17,990 nt of DNA from CAUZEB01 sp963578655 (lineage in GTDB: Bacteria > Chloroflexota > Dehalococcoidia > Lucifugimonadales > CAUZEB01): assembly GCA_963578655.1 (NCBI GenBank), contig CAUZEB010000019.1, positions 1 through 17,990 of the forward strand, written 5' to 3'. The notes beneath the pieces are model-generated. The model ran no database searches. It was not told the DNA's origin and worked only from the letters and a program-made list of their open reading frames with translations. Of the stretch, positions 6,276 to 14,208 are shown one piece after another. The translations under genes and the position numbers were made by a program. Positions within the stretch are counted from its first letter, which is position 1; each line of letters starts with the position of its first letter.

Positions 6276-8120
6276 TTATATAGCCCCTACCATTGAACGT
6301 GGTGGTCCTCCATTAACCATTTTGGACACTTTTTCCTGCTCTGGGAGAAGGGCATTGATACGTTCAAACATTGAAGCAGCCTTTTCTAGTGTAGGCTCGT
6401 CTATCCGTCCGCGTAATTCGGCATGGTTCTGTAACAGATAAGCTGCCACTTTATACGAATCAAAATGTCCGTCTGCAATACCGGCTTGTTTAAAATATGC
6501 TTCGATTCTCTGGACAATACGGGGATTCCCGTCAGTGATAGTCTTGAGGGTCATTCGTTCAGGCAAGTCGGCAGCATAGACTTCGTTGACCAGCTTTAGG
6601 TAAAAATTAGCTTCAAAAAGATCCTCTATATCAGCGTCCCTCACTCTTGTTACCTCAACCCATTTTACAGGATTGTTTCGTTGGAGAGTTTCGTTTTGGT
6701 TGATGCGATCCATTTTTTCTTTATTTTTGGGTGTGACATCCATTAGCACAGCAACACTGACATAATTCTCACCTAGTAGAGAAAGGAAAGCAGGTAGGTT
6801 ATCAGCACCTCCAACAGGTATAACCACCCAACGAGGATCTAGTCGCTGACGACCTTTCTGCGCAAGAATCTCACCTAAAACTTGAAGGTAGATTAAATCA
6901 GAAGCACAATTTACCATGAGGCAATGGGGAGCGAGGAACAATGTCTGGGCTGTTTGATAACTTAGAGCGACCTGTAATGGGAATACTGTCTCCTGGTCGT
7001 TACTGAGAGTTCCATCGTTAATTACAGTACCCACGTCATCCAGATCTTGGACAGTTCTAACCCGTTTCAGATTCTTGAGATCTATCATGAAAGGTGAGTG
7101 TGTAGTATATATAACTTGGTGTTTCGGCGCCAAGCGTTCGTCTATAAATTGTAAGAAGTCGCGCTGAGCCATGGCATGGAGATTCAAACCTGGTTCATCT
7201 AGGAGCAACACCAAAGGTGTTTCCTCTTCCTCTTCTAATTGAGAGAAGTAAGCCAGAAAAGAGAAGAACCAAACGAAACCCTTTGATCGCTCGTCGAAAG
7301 GTACCGAAACCCTATGACGGTTATTCCATATCCTTACATGCAGGATCGTTCCGGTGTTAAGGGGAGGCGGATCGTTAGGATTCGCAGGGGAGAGGTCGAA
7401 TTCAACCCTAAGTTGTTTGTTCTGATTCCAAAACTGGAAAACTTCGTCCGAAATACCTATAGAGGCAGACTCTAGCTCTGCCTTTAGATGTTCATAATTT
7501 AGCTGGTTTTCTAAGTCTTCCATGTCAGCACCAGCCAAGTTTATCAGGGATAGGAAAGTTCGATCAGCATCATCAAGTGGTCCTCCGTCTTCTTCCCGTT
7601 GCCTAATATCTTGAATTGATATCCTTCCTCTCATAGTACTGAAATCGTCAAAGTATACAAATCTGGGCATATAGCGTTCGAGATATTCCTCAATTATTCG
7701 TTTTCTCACCTCACCTACTTCGAGGTTAGATATTGCGTTTCCATTTACCTCGAAATCCCAATATCTTTGGTTAGAGTAGTCTTTATGGACTTGTACACGA
7801 GATGAAGGAAGGACATCTTTACCAAAAACGTCTTCTATTTCTGCGATTTCCTTCTGGGAAAGTCGAAATATACCCCTTACTACGATGGCAGGCTCTACCT
7901 TATGTGCTTTTTTATACCGTATATATCCCTTTCTGGGATAGTCTTTGAGATCGAAGTCCGTCCGAGCACCTGGGACTGGATTAAGACGTCTTAGTGCATT
8001 TAGGAAGGCTGTTTTCCCGGATTCATTCTTCCCGACCATGCAAGTAACTCCGTCTAGACTTACCCATCCGGAATCTTCAATACTTTTGAAATTGGTAACT
8101 CTTGCCTGCGTTAGTTTCAT
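6276..8120 (-). CDS. OLD-family-like AAA ATPase with degenerate TOPRIM domain
   Basis: This 614-residue SMC/RecF-type ATPase starts with KLTQARVTNFKSIED and Walker A GKNESGKT (30-37). A signature-like DERSKGFVWFFSF (276-288), Walker B LVLLLDEPG (D308, E309) and an H-loop TTHSPF (H341) follow, so the ATPase head looks intact. Residues from about 395 resemble the TOPRIM region of OLD nucleases. There the expected VEGxSD reads VNCASD (N404 replaces the glutamate) and the DxD reads DVT (461-463). Nuclease activity may therefore be lost. OLD proteins act in phage defence or DNA processing. No UvrD-like GajB partner lies adjacent, so this is not a Gabija pair. AGGAGG lies four bases before the ATG. 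Confidence 0.82.
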   Translation of the reverse strand: MKLTQARVTNFKSIEDSGWVSLDGVTCMVGKNESGKTAFLNALRRLNPVPGARTDFDLKDYPRKGYIRYKKAHKVEPAIVVRGIFRLSQKEIAEIEDVFGKDVLPSSRVQVHKDYSNQRYWDFEVNGNAISNLEVGEVRKRIIEEYLERYMPRFVYFDDFSTMRGRISIQDIRQREEDGGPLDDADRTFLSLINLAGADMEDLENQLNYEHLKAELESASIGISDEVFQFWNQNKQLRVEFDLSPANPNDPPPLNTGTILHVRIWNNRHRVSVPFDERSKGFVWFFSFLAYFSQLEEEEETPLVLLLDEPGLNLHAMAQRDFLQFIDERLAPKHQVIYTTHSPFMIDLKNLKRVRTVQDLDDVGTVINDGTLSNDQETVFPLQVALSYQTAQTLFLAPHCLMVNCASDLIYLQVLGEILAQKGRQRLDPRWVVIPVGGADNLPAFLSLLGENYVSVAVLMDVTPKNKEKMDRINQNETLQRNNPVKWVEVTRVRDADIEDLFEANFYLKLVNEVYAADLPERMTLKTITDGNPRIVQRIEAYFKQAGIADGHFDSYKVAAYLLQNHAELRGRIDEPTLEKAASMFERINALLPEQEKVSKMVNGGPPRSMVGAI

Positions 8121-8378
8121 ACTCCCTCCTGGCTACGTTTGATTGATATGCTAAATTAGATAAATATTTCAGCTGAAAGGAATTAATAAACGGTGATTGA
8201 AAAAGGGGAACTTCATTGAGTGCAATACCGCTCGTCCTCTTTCACCAAGGCAAAGCCTAAGGTAAGGTCAGCAAAACGCGCAAGGGATTTGCGGGTACTT
8301 CTAATTGCTTTATTTTTCCTAATGCTGAAATATATGAGAAGGTTGTGTAAAAGTTTCTATTCAGTTTGAATACTTTCG
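8121..8378. other. Intergenic stretch between GNAT and OLD-like ATPase genes
   Basis: This 258-base gap holds the strong ribosome binding site of the ATPase gene at its left end and no supported ORF. Two weak potential structures are visible. One is a seven-pair stem with one G-U (8202-8208 with 8236-8242) extended across a bulge by GGTG/CACC. The other is a five-pair hairpin (8279-8283 with 8289-8293) which, on the minus strand, is followed two bases later by TTTT and could weakly terminate the GNAT transcript. I could not identify a clear promoter for the ATPase gene. Confidence 0.3.
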
Positions 8379-8984
8379 TTAGTGAGAGTGGCTAGGGGAA
8401 GTTGAATCGACGTTCTGAATCTGTTCCCAACTAGATTTCCATATCTCCATCCGTATGAAGGTCAATCCACTGCGTCTCACAGATTTCATTTCTTTAAAAC
8501 CTGATTTAATAAAGGAACACCGAGCTCTATGATTCCATTCTAGTGTATGCAAATAAATGCGGGTCAGATTGGTTGATTTAAAAATATGCTTTAGAAAAGT
8601 TGATACCGTATCCGTGCCATAACTCTTGCCCCAGAATTCCCGATCTCCTATCATGATTCCCATCTCAGCCTCTCTGTTCTTTGTGTCTATATCGTAGTAC
8701 ATACAGTTCCCAATATGTGTCCCTTCTAGGGTGTCTATGGCGAATCGTTTAGATCGAGTACTCCCGAATTTTAATTCCTCCGCGGAGTATTTCTTAAAGT
8801 CCCCGAAGGACATCTCAAGTGGGCGACTTGCATCTAAACGAGCTAATTCGGCGTCACCACGCCACGCGTAGTCCTTGGGTATATCATCAAGGCGTTTCTC
8901 TCTGAGAATTACTTTGCTCCCTGTCAAAGTAATTCTGTCAGGTTCGTAACTTCTATGGGACCAAGGAAAGGCTTTCCTCAACAA
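8379..8984 (-). CDS. GNAT family N-acetyltransferase (RimJ/RimL-like)
   Basis: This 201-residue GNAT protein should transfer an acetyl group from acetyl-CoA to an amine, but the substrate is not evident. The RimJ/RimL-like pattern is visible: ITLTGSKVILREKRLDDIP at the start of the fold, a central strand with EMGIMIGD, then the acetyl-CoA loop REFWGKSYGTDT and the NxxARxxxxKxGF-type helix in NHRARCSFIKSGF. The TTG start at 8984 has GAGG six bases upstream (CGAGGTAAGAG). It overlaps the 3' end of the Nudix gene by 32 bases in a different frame, suggesting translational coupling. The last 15 or so residues are serine/histidine-rich and look like a disordered tail. Confidence 0.85.
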   Translation of the reverse strand: MLRKAFPWSHRSYEPDRITLTGSKVILREKRLDDIPKDYAWRGDAELARLDASRPLEMSFGDFKKYSAEELKFGSTRSKRFAIDTLEGTHIGNCMYYDIDTKNREAEMGIMIGDREFWGKSYGTDTVSTFLKHIFKSTNLTRIYLHTLEWNHRARCSFIKSGFKEMKSVRRSGLTFIRMEIWKSSWEQIQNVDSTSPSHSH

Positions 8985-9387
8985 CTCTTACCTCGTTTTT
9001 GTAACTCAGAGTTTCTAAGGCCACTTCTATAGGAAGCCACCTAACTATATCGAATTCATGATCATGTAAAGAGACGTCCCCACCTATAGATGTCATCAAA
9101 TAAAAATGTACAATTTTATGGAGGTATAACACGGTTCCTTTCAGAGGGAACGAGTATTCGATACTTCTAATGTAACTTTGTATCTCAACTTCCAGACCGG
9201 TCTCCTCTCTGGTCTCTCTCAAAGCAGTTTGTTCGGTTGTTTCCCCTTTATCGGGAGTACCTTTCGGTAGAGCCCAGACAGATGATGAGGAGCGTCCACA
9301 CACTACAATTTCTATAGCAGCGTCTTTAGCACGGTATACGACGCCGCCTGCGGACATCAATTCATGTGTACTTAGTTCTGTTTTCAT
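8953..9387 (-). CDS. Nudix hydrolase
   Basis: This 144-residue protein has a complete Nudix box, Gx5Ex7REUxEExGU, read as GTPDKGE, TTEQTAL and RETREETGL. Such enzymes cleave nucleoside diphosphates linked to another group. The preceding SSVWALPKGTPDKG and the AGGVVYR strand near residue 13 recall the diadenosine polyphosphate / MutT-like branch, but specificity cannot be assigned. There is no obvious ribosome binding site before ATG 9387, where the putative transcript leader would be only about 20 bases. It is the first gene of a two-gene unit with the overlapping GNAT gene, and is divergent from the pyr operon. Confidence 0.9.
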   Translation of the reverse strand: MKTELSTHELMSAGGVVYRAKDAAIEIVVCGRSSSSVWALPKGTPDKGETTEQTALRETREETGLEVEIQSYIRSIEYSFPLKGTVLYLHKIVHFYLMTSIGGDVSLHDHEFDIVRWLPIEVALETLSYKNEVRVVEESLSLVP

Positions 9388-9414
9388 ATGCTTGTTTATA
9401 GCTGATCGACAATC

Positions 9415-9444
9415 ATTTTATTGTTTGTCAGTAGAATGCGTCAA
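9415..9444 (-). promoter_or_regulatory. Sigma-70-type promoter for the Nudix-GNAT unit
   Basis: On the minus strand, TTGACG (complement of 9439-9444) and TAAAAT (complement of 9415-9420) are separated by 18 bases. Transcription would start around 9408, leaving a leader of about 20 bases before the Nudix ATG. Confidence 0.6.
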
Positions 9445-9536
9445 GTTTGTGCAAAAAATATTTTCGGATAAGCGGCAGTATAGAGATATGCTGAGAATTA
9501 ACGTCTTCACATTAGCCATGATATGAACACTACAGG

Positions 9537-9565
9537 TTGAACTAATTAAACATAAGTCTTAGAAT
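9537..9565 (+). promoter_or_regulatory. Sigma-70-type promoter of the pyr operon
   Basis: TTGAAC (9537-9542) and TAGAAT (9560-9565) are separated by exactly 17 bases. A start near 9572 would place the PyrR site and the attenuator inside the leader transcript, as required for control by attenuation. Confidence 0.65.
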
Positions 9566-9610
9566 GTAGGAGTCTAGTTTTAGAGTCCGGAGGCACGTAA
9601 AAGTTAGCAA

Positions 9611-9650
9611 CTCTTTAAATCAGTCCGGCGAGGCTGGTAAGGGTGATCAG
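9611..9650 (+). promoter_or_regulatory. PyrR-binding anti-antiterminator site in the pyr leader
   Basis: The bases at 9622-9635, AGTCCGGCGAGGCT, fit the PyrR binding-loop consensus ARUCCNGNGAGGYU at every defined position. The surroundings (ctttaaatc before, ggtaaggg after) also resemble Bacillus pyr leader sites. CAG and CTG flanks allow the small stem-loop that PyrR recognises. GGCGAG at 9627-9632 is exactly complementary to CTCGCC at 9703-9708 in the left arm of the downstream terminator. The same bases can therefore be bound by PyrR or pair as antiterminator. UMP-bound PyrR should hold this loop and favour termination. Confidence 0.9.
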
Positions 9651-9699
9651 CTTTATAGAATCAGAAACGCGTGAAATTAATTTGGGATTAGTAATATGA

Positions 9700-9726
9700 C
9701 CTCTCGCCAGTAGGTGAGAGGTTTTT
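9700..9726 (+). terminator. Rho-independent attenuator of the pyr operon
   Basis: CCTCTCGCC (9700-9708) and GGTGAGAGG (9713-9721) form a nine-pair stem with one G-U pair and a four-base loop (agta), followed directly by five T. It lies about 80 bases before pyrR and downstream of the PyrR site, giving a terminated leader RNA of about 155 bases from the predicted promoter. Confidence 0.92.
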
Positions 9727-9806
9727 ATATTTGTTGAAAACTGTAAACACCGTTTTGATGCTTCGTTTAGGTAAGTCTATTAGTACATCGCTAGAAGGAG
9801 TACTGC

Positions 9807-10358
9807 ATGACAAATGAAATGGAAACTAGAACCATACTTACGGCCGATGAAATAAGGCGCGCTTTAACGCGCATAGCGCATGAAATTCTAGAACGGAACG
9901 GTGGAGCTGAAGATATTGTTTTAGTTGGTATTCATACCAGAGGGGTACCTCTTGCAAAACGATTGTCCGAATGCATGAAGGAATTCGAAAACACTACTAT
10001 ACCCCTGTGTGAACTGGACATTAGTCTTTATAGAGATGATCTTTCTGGTGGCATCAAACCAGTAATGCGTCCGACTGTTCTGCCTGTTGATATTCAGGGT
10101 TGTAAAGTGGTGCTGGTGGACGATGTCCTTTACACGGGTCGTAGTATAAGGGCTGCAATGGATGCATTAACTGATTTCGGTAGGCCAATAGGCATTCAAC
10201 TGGCTGTATTGGTGGATAGAGGCCATAGAGAATTGCCAATTAGAGCAGACTATGTAGGCAAGAATATTCCAACTTCACGGAATGAAGAAATTCGTGTCAA
10301 AATAATAGAAATTGACGATGTAGAAGAAGTTGTACTGCTGAGAGAGAGGCATCTATGA
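9807..10358 (+). CDS. pyrR: Bifunctional pyr operon regulator / uracil phosphoribosyltransferase (PyrR)
   Basis: PyrR binds pyr leader RNA when charged with UMP or UTP and promotes termination. Many members also convert uracil and PRPP to UMP. The 183-residue length is usual. The PRPP-binding loop VVLVDDVLYTGRS is at residues 101-113 and the GIHTRG loop at 41-46. RPTVLPVDIQGCKVV and VDRGHRELPIRADYVGKNIPTS are typical of PyrR rather than other phosphoribosyltransferases. GAAGGAG sits six bases before the ATG. The gene follows its own target site and attenuator and overlaps pyrB by four bases (ATGA), implying coupling. Confidence 0.97.
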   Translation: MTNEMETRTILTADEIRRALTRIAHEILERNGGAEDIVLVGIHTRGVPLAKRLSECMKEFENTTIPLCELDISLYRDDLSGGIKPVMRPTVLPVDIQGCKVVLVDDVLYTGRSIRAAMDALTDFGRPIGIQLAVLVDRGHRELPIRADYVGKNIPTSRNEEIRVKIIEIDDVEEVVLLRERHL

Positions 10359-11371
10359 TCCAAATTGCTAATACAGGGGATCCATTTAATCTGGTTGATC
10401 AAAGTTTTTCCAAGATCGTTGGCAGACGGCATCTTTTGGATTTGGACGACTTTTCAAGGGAGGAAATCGAGGGAATTGTTGAAAACACAAACGTCATGAA
10501 AGAGGTCCTGAAGAGGGATATCAAGAAAATCCCAACTTTGCGTGGTAAGACTATTATATCTTTGTTCTATGAACCTAGTACCCGTACACGAGTATCCTTT
10601 GAACAATCTAGTAAAATTTTGAGTGCAGATGTTATTAATGTCTCTGTAGATGAAAGTAGTGCACGTAAAGGAGAATCGCTTTACAATACGGCATTGACTC
10701 TTCAGGCTATGAATGCAGACATTATAGTGATAAGGCACCCACATTCCGGAGCCCCTCATTTCCTTTCAAGGTTTATGGATTCCTGCATAATAAATGCTGG
10801 TGATGGATCACATGCTCACCCTACTCAGGCACTCTTGGATATCTATACGATACAATCGAATTTGGGGAAAATAGAAGGGTTAAAAATAGCTATTGTCGGA
10901 GATCTCTTGTACAGTCGAGTCGCTCGTTCTAATTTATGGGGATTCACTAAAATGGGAGCGGAAGTAGTCCTTTGTGCTCCACCGACTTTGATATCAACTG
11001 ATTTCTTAAATAAATACCGCCAAACTGATGGACATCCATTTTCCTCAGTACGAATAGAAACAGACATTAATAAGGCTCTCGAAGGTGCAGATGTAGTTAT
11101 GGCTCTGAGGCTTCAAATGGAACGCCAGTTAGATGGCCACCTACCAACTTTAAGAGAATACTCAAGGATGTATGGAATCACACCATCTAGACTTAAATTG
11201 GCAAAGCCTGATGTGTTGGTTATGCATCCTGGACCAATGAATGAAGGAATAGAAATAGACCCTGAAGTCGCTCATGGTGCTAACTCAGTAATAGAAGAAC
11301 AAGTCAATAATGGAGTGGCAGTGCGTATGGCGGTATTATATGGAATGACGACTCCTATGAGAGGAAGTTAA
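10355..11371 (+). CDS. pyrB: Aspartate carbamoyltransferase catalytic subunit (PyrB)
   Basis: This enzyme condenses carbamoyl phosphate with aspartate to N-carbamoyl-aspartate, the committed step of pyrimidine synthesis. The carbamoyl-phosphate site FYEPSTRTR (residues 71-79), the mobile SSARKGES loop with K105, RHPHSGAPHF (127-136), HPTQALLDIYT (155-165) and the C-terminal HPGPMNEGIEI are all present. At 338 residues it is longer than many (about 310) because of roughly 25 residues ahead of the usual HLLDLDDFSREEI start. The ATG overlaps the pyrR stop, with AGAGAGG five bases upstream. No pyrI-like regulatory subunit gene follows, consistent with control through PyrR. Confidence 0.97.
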   Translation: MIQIANTGDPFNLVDQSFSKIVGRRHLLDLDDFSREEIEGIVENTNVMKEVLKRDIKKIPTLRGKTIISLFYEPSTRTRVSFEQSSKILSADVINVSVDESSARKGESLYNTALTLQAMNADIIVIRHPHSGAPHFLSRFMDSCIINAGDGSHAHPTQALLDIYTIQSNLGKIEGLKIAIVGDLLYSRVARSNLWGFTKMGAEVVLCAPPTLISTDFLNKYRQTDGHPFSSVRIETDINKALEGADVVMALRLQMERQLDGHLPTLREYSRMYGITPSRLKLAKPDVLVMHPGPMNEGIEIDPEVAHGANSVIEEQVNNGVAVRMAVLYGMTTPMRGS

Positions 11372-11470
11372 TTTAGTAGCATTTGACGGGTAAATTAAGT
11401 ACTTATCTAGTTATATTTAGCTATTCGTGTTTCAAGAGGGCAATTTACATTATTAAAGGGTGGTAATTTC

Positions 11471-12814
11471 GTGACTTTCGTGCTTTTTAAAGGTGGACGA
11501 ATAATCAGTCCCATAGAAAAAATAGATAGAGTAGGCGATCTTTTGGTGAAGGATTCACAGATATCAGTGATAGATAAACATATCGTGCCATCAGAAGAAA
11601 CTTTAATTATTGATGCTGCAGGAATGGTGATTAGTCCAGGATTTATTGATATTCATTGTCATCTAAGAGAACCGGGTTTCGAATATAAAGAGACAGTGGC
11701 TTCAGGAACAAAGGCAGCTGCAAAAGGGGGATTCACAACAGTATGCGCGATGCCAAACACAAATCCTGCTATGGATTCGCGAGCAATGGTTGATTTTGTT
11801 GTTCGTAAAGCCGAGGAAGAAGGCTCAATAAGGGTCCTTCCAATAGGATGTGTTACAAAAGGTAGTCTGGGTAAACAACTATCCGAAATGGGAGAATTAG
11901 CACAGGCCGGCGTTATAGGTTTCAGCGACGACGGGCATCCAGTAGCCGATTCTAACATGATGCGTCAAGCTTTGAGATATAGCTCATCGCTGGGTTTACC
12001 CATCATCAATCATTGTGAGGTACCTGAATTATTTAAAGGTGGCTCCATGAATGAGGGTTGGGTTTCAAATCGACTCGGCATAAAAGGTATCCCAAATTCT
12101 GCTGAGGAAATAATGGTAGCTAGAGATATTGCGTTGGCTGAACTCACTGGTGGTAGATATCATGTTGCTCATATTAGCACTCCAGGAGCTTTAGAGTTAG
12201 TTAAGCAAGCGAAAGCTAAAGGTATTAATGTGACGTGCGAAGTTACACCACATCATTTAACTCTGAGCGAAGAAGTGATCCTGGGATATCATCATAATGG
12301 TTCACCTTTCGAACCGTTGACGATCAGGGCGTATGAAACGCAAGCTAAAGTCAATCCACCCCTCCGTACTAGATTTGATGTGGATGGTGTAGTCGAGGGA
12401 CTGAAATCTGGTGTTATTGACATTATAGCGACAGACCATGCTCCACATAATCATATAGAGAAACTCTGCACATTCGAAGATGCCGCCTTTGGAATAAGCG
12501 TTCTCGAAACTGCTTTGGGCTCTTTAATGTCGCTTGTACATGTTAATGGTTTAGCCTTACCGTTAATCTTAAGAGGCCTAACATCTGCTCCGGCTACTTT
12601 CATAGATAGGCCTGAATTAGGTAATTTGAAGAAAGGAACTCCCGCGGATATTACGATGTTCGATCCAAATCAAGAGTGGGAAGTCGATTCGTCAGAATTT
12701 TTGTCTAGAGGGAAAAATACACCTTTACAAGGGCAAACTCTCAAAGGACGTGTAGTGGCTACAATGGTAGGCGGAAAGATGAAATATTCTTCAGGGAGAA
12801 TTAAAAACATCTAA
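11471..12814 (+). CDS. pyrC: Dihydroorotase, type I (PyrC)
   Basis: This zinc amidohydrolase cyclises N-carbamoyl-aspartate to dihydroorotate. Metal ligands expected for the type I branch are H62 and H64 (DIHCHLREPG), D153 in FSDDG, H181 (INHCEVP), H234 (HVAHIST) and D322 (ATDHAPH). The substrate loop AMPNTNPA is intact. At 447 residues it is a little longer than usual, with a loop around residues 272-290 before KVNPPLR that seems expanded. It starts with GTG, preceded by a purine-rich GGGTGG seven bases upstream. The 99-base gap after pyrB shows no second PyrR site or terminator, so it should be read from the leader promoter. Confidence 0.96.
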   Translation: MTFVLFKGGRIISPIEKIDRVGDLLVKDSQISVIDKHIVPSEETLIIDAAGMVISPGFIDIHCHLREPGFEYKETVASGTKAAAKGGFTTVCAMPNTNPAMDSRAMVDFVVRKAEEEGSIRVLPIGCVTKGSLGKQLSEMGELAQAGVIGFSDDGHPVADSNMMRQALRYSSSLGLPIINHCEVPELFKGGSMNEGWVSNRLGIKGIPNSAEEIMVARDIALAELTGGRYHVAHISTPGALELVKQAKAKGINVTCEVTPHHLTLSEEVILGYHHNGSPFEPLTIRAYETQAKVNPPLRTRFDVDGVVEGLKSGVIDIIATDHAPHNHIEKLCTFEDAAFGISVLETALGSLMSLVHVNGLALPLILRGLTSAPATFIDRPELGNLKKGTPADITMFDPNQEWEVDSSEFLSRGKNTPLQGQTLKGRVVATMVGGKMKYSSGRIKNI

Positions 12815-12962
12815 TTGAAATGACTTAAAAAGTAGATTTTGTAGGAGATTGCGAACAAAAAATCAGTTTGGTTCATCATGGGTTCTTATTTATATTCATG
12901 AAAACTCGTACTGGACGGTCACTGAAATATTAGACTCATTTTAATAAGGATTACGATAACCA

Positions 12963-14096
12963 TTGAAGAATGGCGCAAAGAATTTCAAGAAGGCTAATTT
13001 AATACTAGAGGACGGCTCGATCTATGAGGGATATGCTTTCGGATCGCAAAAATTATCTTTCGGTGAAGTGGTCTTCAGCACCGCTATGACGGGTTATCAG
13101 GAAATGCTAACCGATCCGTCTTTCGCTGGACAAATTGTTGTTCCAACTTATCCTCTGATTGGCAATTATGGTATTAACGAAGTATATGCTGAATCATCAA
13201 AGATTCAAGTGTCTGGTTTCGTGGTTCGGGAACATTGTCTCAGACCTAGTAATGGTATGGATACTATGTCTATACACAGATACCTAGAGTCGCAAGGTAT
13301 ATCAGCTATAAGTGGTGTAGATACACGAGCTATCACCAGGCGATTACGGGTGCATGGTGTAATGATGGGAATTATATCTGTAAGTGAGAACAGTAGCGAA
13401 GCCCTATCGATTCTTAATAATATTCCCAAGTACGAGGATTCAGATTTTGTCAGTAAAGTGTCAACTTCCCGTCCTTATATTTGGAATACTAGTCAATCAG
13501 GAAAACAGTTGCCCGAAGTAAGATATCGTATAGTCGTCACTGATTGCGGGCTTAAATATAATATCCTTCGCATGTTAAGGGATAGAGGTTGTGAAGTGGT
13601 GGCGATGCCGGCAACTTCAACATCAGAAGAAATTTTGGAAAGGGACCCTGATGGAGTTATGTTGTCGCCTGGACCGGGAGATCCAGAATTGATAAACTAC
13701 GTGGTTCAAAATTCTGCTCAACTTGTAGGAAAAGTTCCCATCATGGGTATTTGCTTGGGTAACCAGGTGATAGGTAAAATCTTTGGTGGTAAAACTTTTA
13801 AACTCAAGTTTGGACACAGGGGAACGAATCATCCAGTCAAGGAGCTCAAAACTGGGTTAGTGCGAATTACGGCCCAAAATCACGGTTATTCAGTTGATCC
13901 TGACACTTTACAGTCAGAAATAGAAGTAAGTCATATTAATCTAAATGATGGGACAGTAGAAGGTCTTAGACATAAATCATTACCGATAATGTCAATACAA
14001 TTTCATTCAGAAGCATCGCCTGGTCCTCTCGATAGTCAGTATGTTTTCGACGAATTTTTAGAAATGATCCGGCAAAGTAAAGGTACCCACAAATAG
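12963..14096 (+). CDS. carA: Carbamoyl-phosphate synthase small subunit (CarA)
   Basis: This is the glutamine amidotransferase subunit that supplies ammonia to CarB. The N-terminal domain shows LILEDGSIYEGYAFG and FSTAMTGYQEMLTDPSFAGQ. The class I amidotransferase half has SPGPGDPE, the nucleophile C264 in GICLGNQ (many relatives have H rather than N there), and H348 and E350 in QFHSEASPGP. The start is TTG 12963. An in-frame stop at 12957-12959 excludes anything upstream, and AAGGA lies 12 bases before. The 377-residue length is normal. The 148-base gap after pyrC holds no structure I would call a terminator. Confidence 0.96.
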   Translation: MKNGAKNFKKANLILEDGSIYEGYAFGSQKLSFGEVVFSTAMTGYQEMLTDPSFAGQIVVPTYPLIGNYGINEVYAESSKIQVSGFVVREHCLRPSNGMDTMSIHRYLESQGISAISGVDTRAITRRLRVHGVMMGIISVSENSSEALSILNNIPKYEDSDFVSKVSTSRPYIWNTSQSGKQLPEVRYRIVVTDCGLKYNILRMLRDRGCEVVAMPATSTSEEILERDPDGVMLSPGPGDPELINYVVQNSAQLVGKVPIMGICLGNQVIGKIFGGKTFKLKFGHRGTNHPVKELKTGLVRITAQNHGYSVDPDTLQSEIEVSHINLNDGTVEGLRHKSLPIMSIQFHSEASPGPLDSQYVFDEFLEMIRQSKGTHK

Positions 14097-14208
14097 ACCT
14101 ATAAGGATGTGATGATCTGCGTGCACAACAGGATGTTTGTGGCGGCGGTGCGTTTAACCATAGATGTTTATCGATTCACCTAACAACGGCAGTAGAGAGA
14201 GTCTTGAC

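Noticed and set aside
6276..8120. Gabija or another paired defence system built on the OLD-like ATPase
   Set aside because: No UvrD-like helicase, reverse transcriptase or other known partner is adjacent. The neighbours are housekeeping genes.
11390..11448. Seven-base inverted repeat (gtaaatt / aatttac) and palindrome aagtactt between pyrB and pyrC
   Set aside because: These are AT-rich, short and widely spaced, and are expected by chance. There is no PyrR consensus or T-run nearby.
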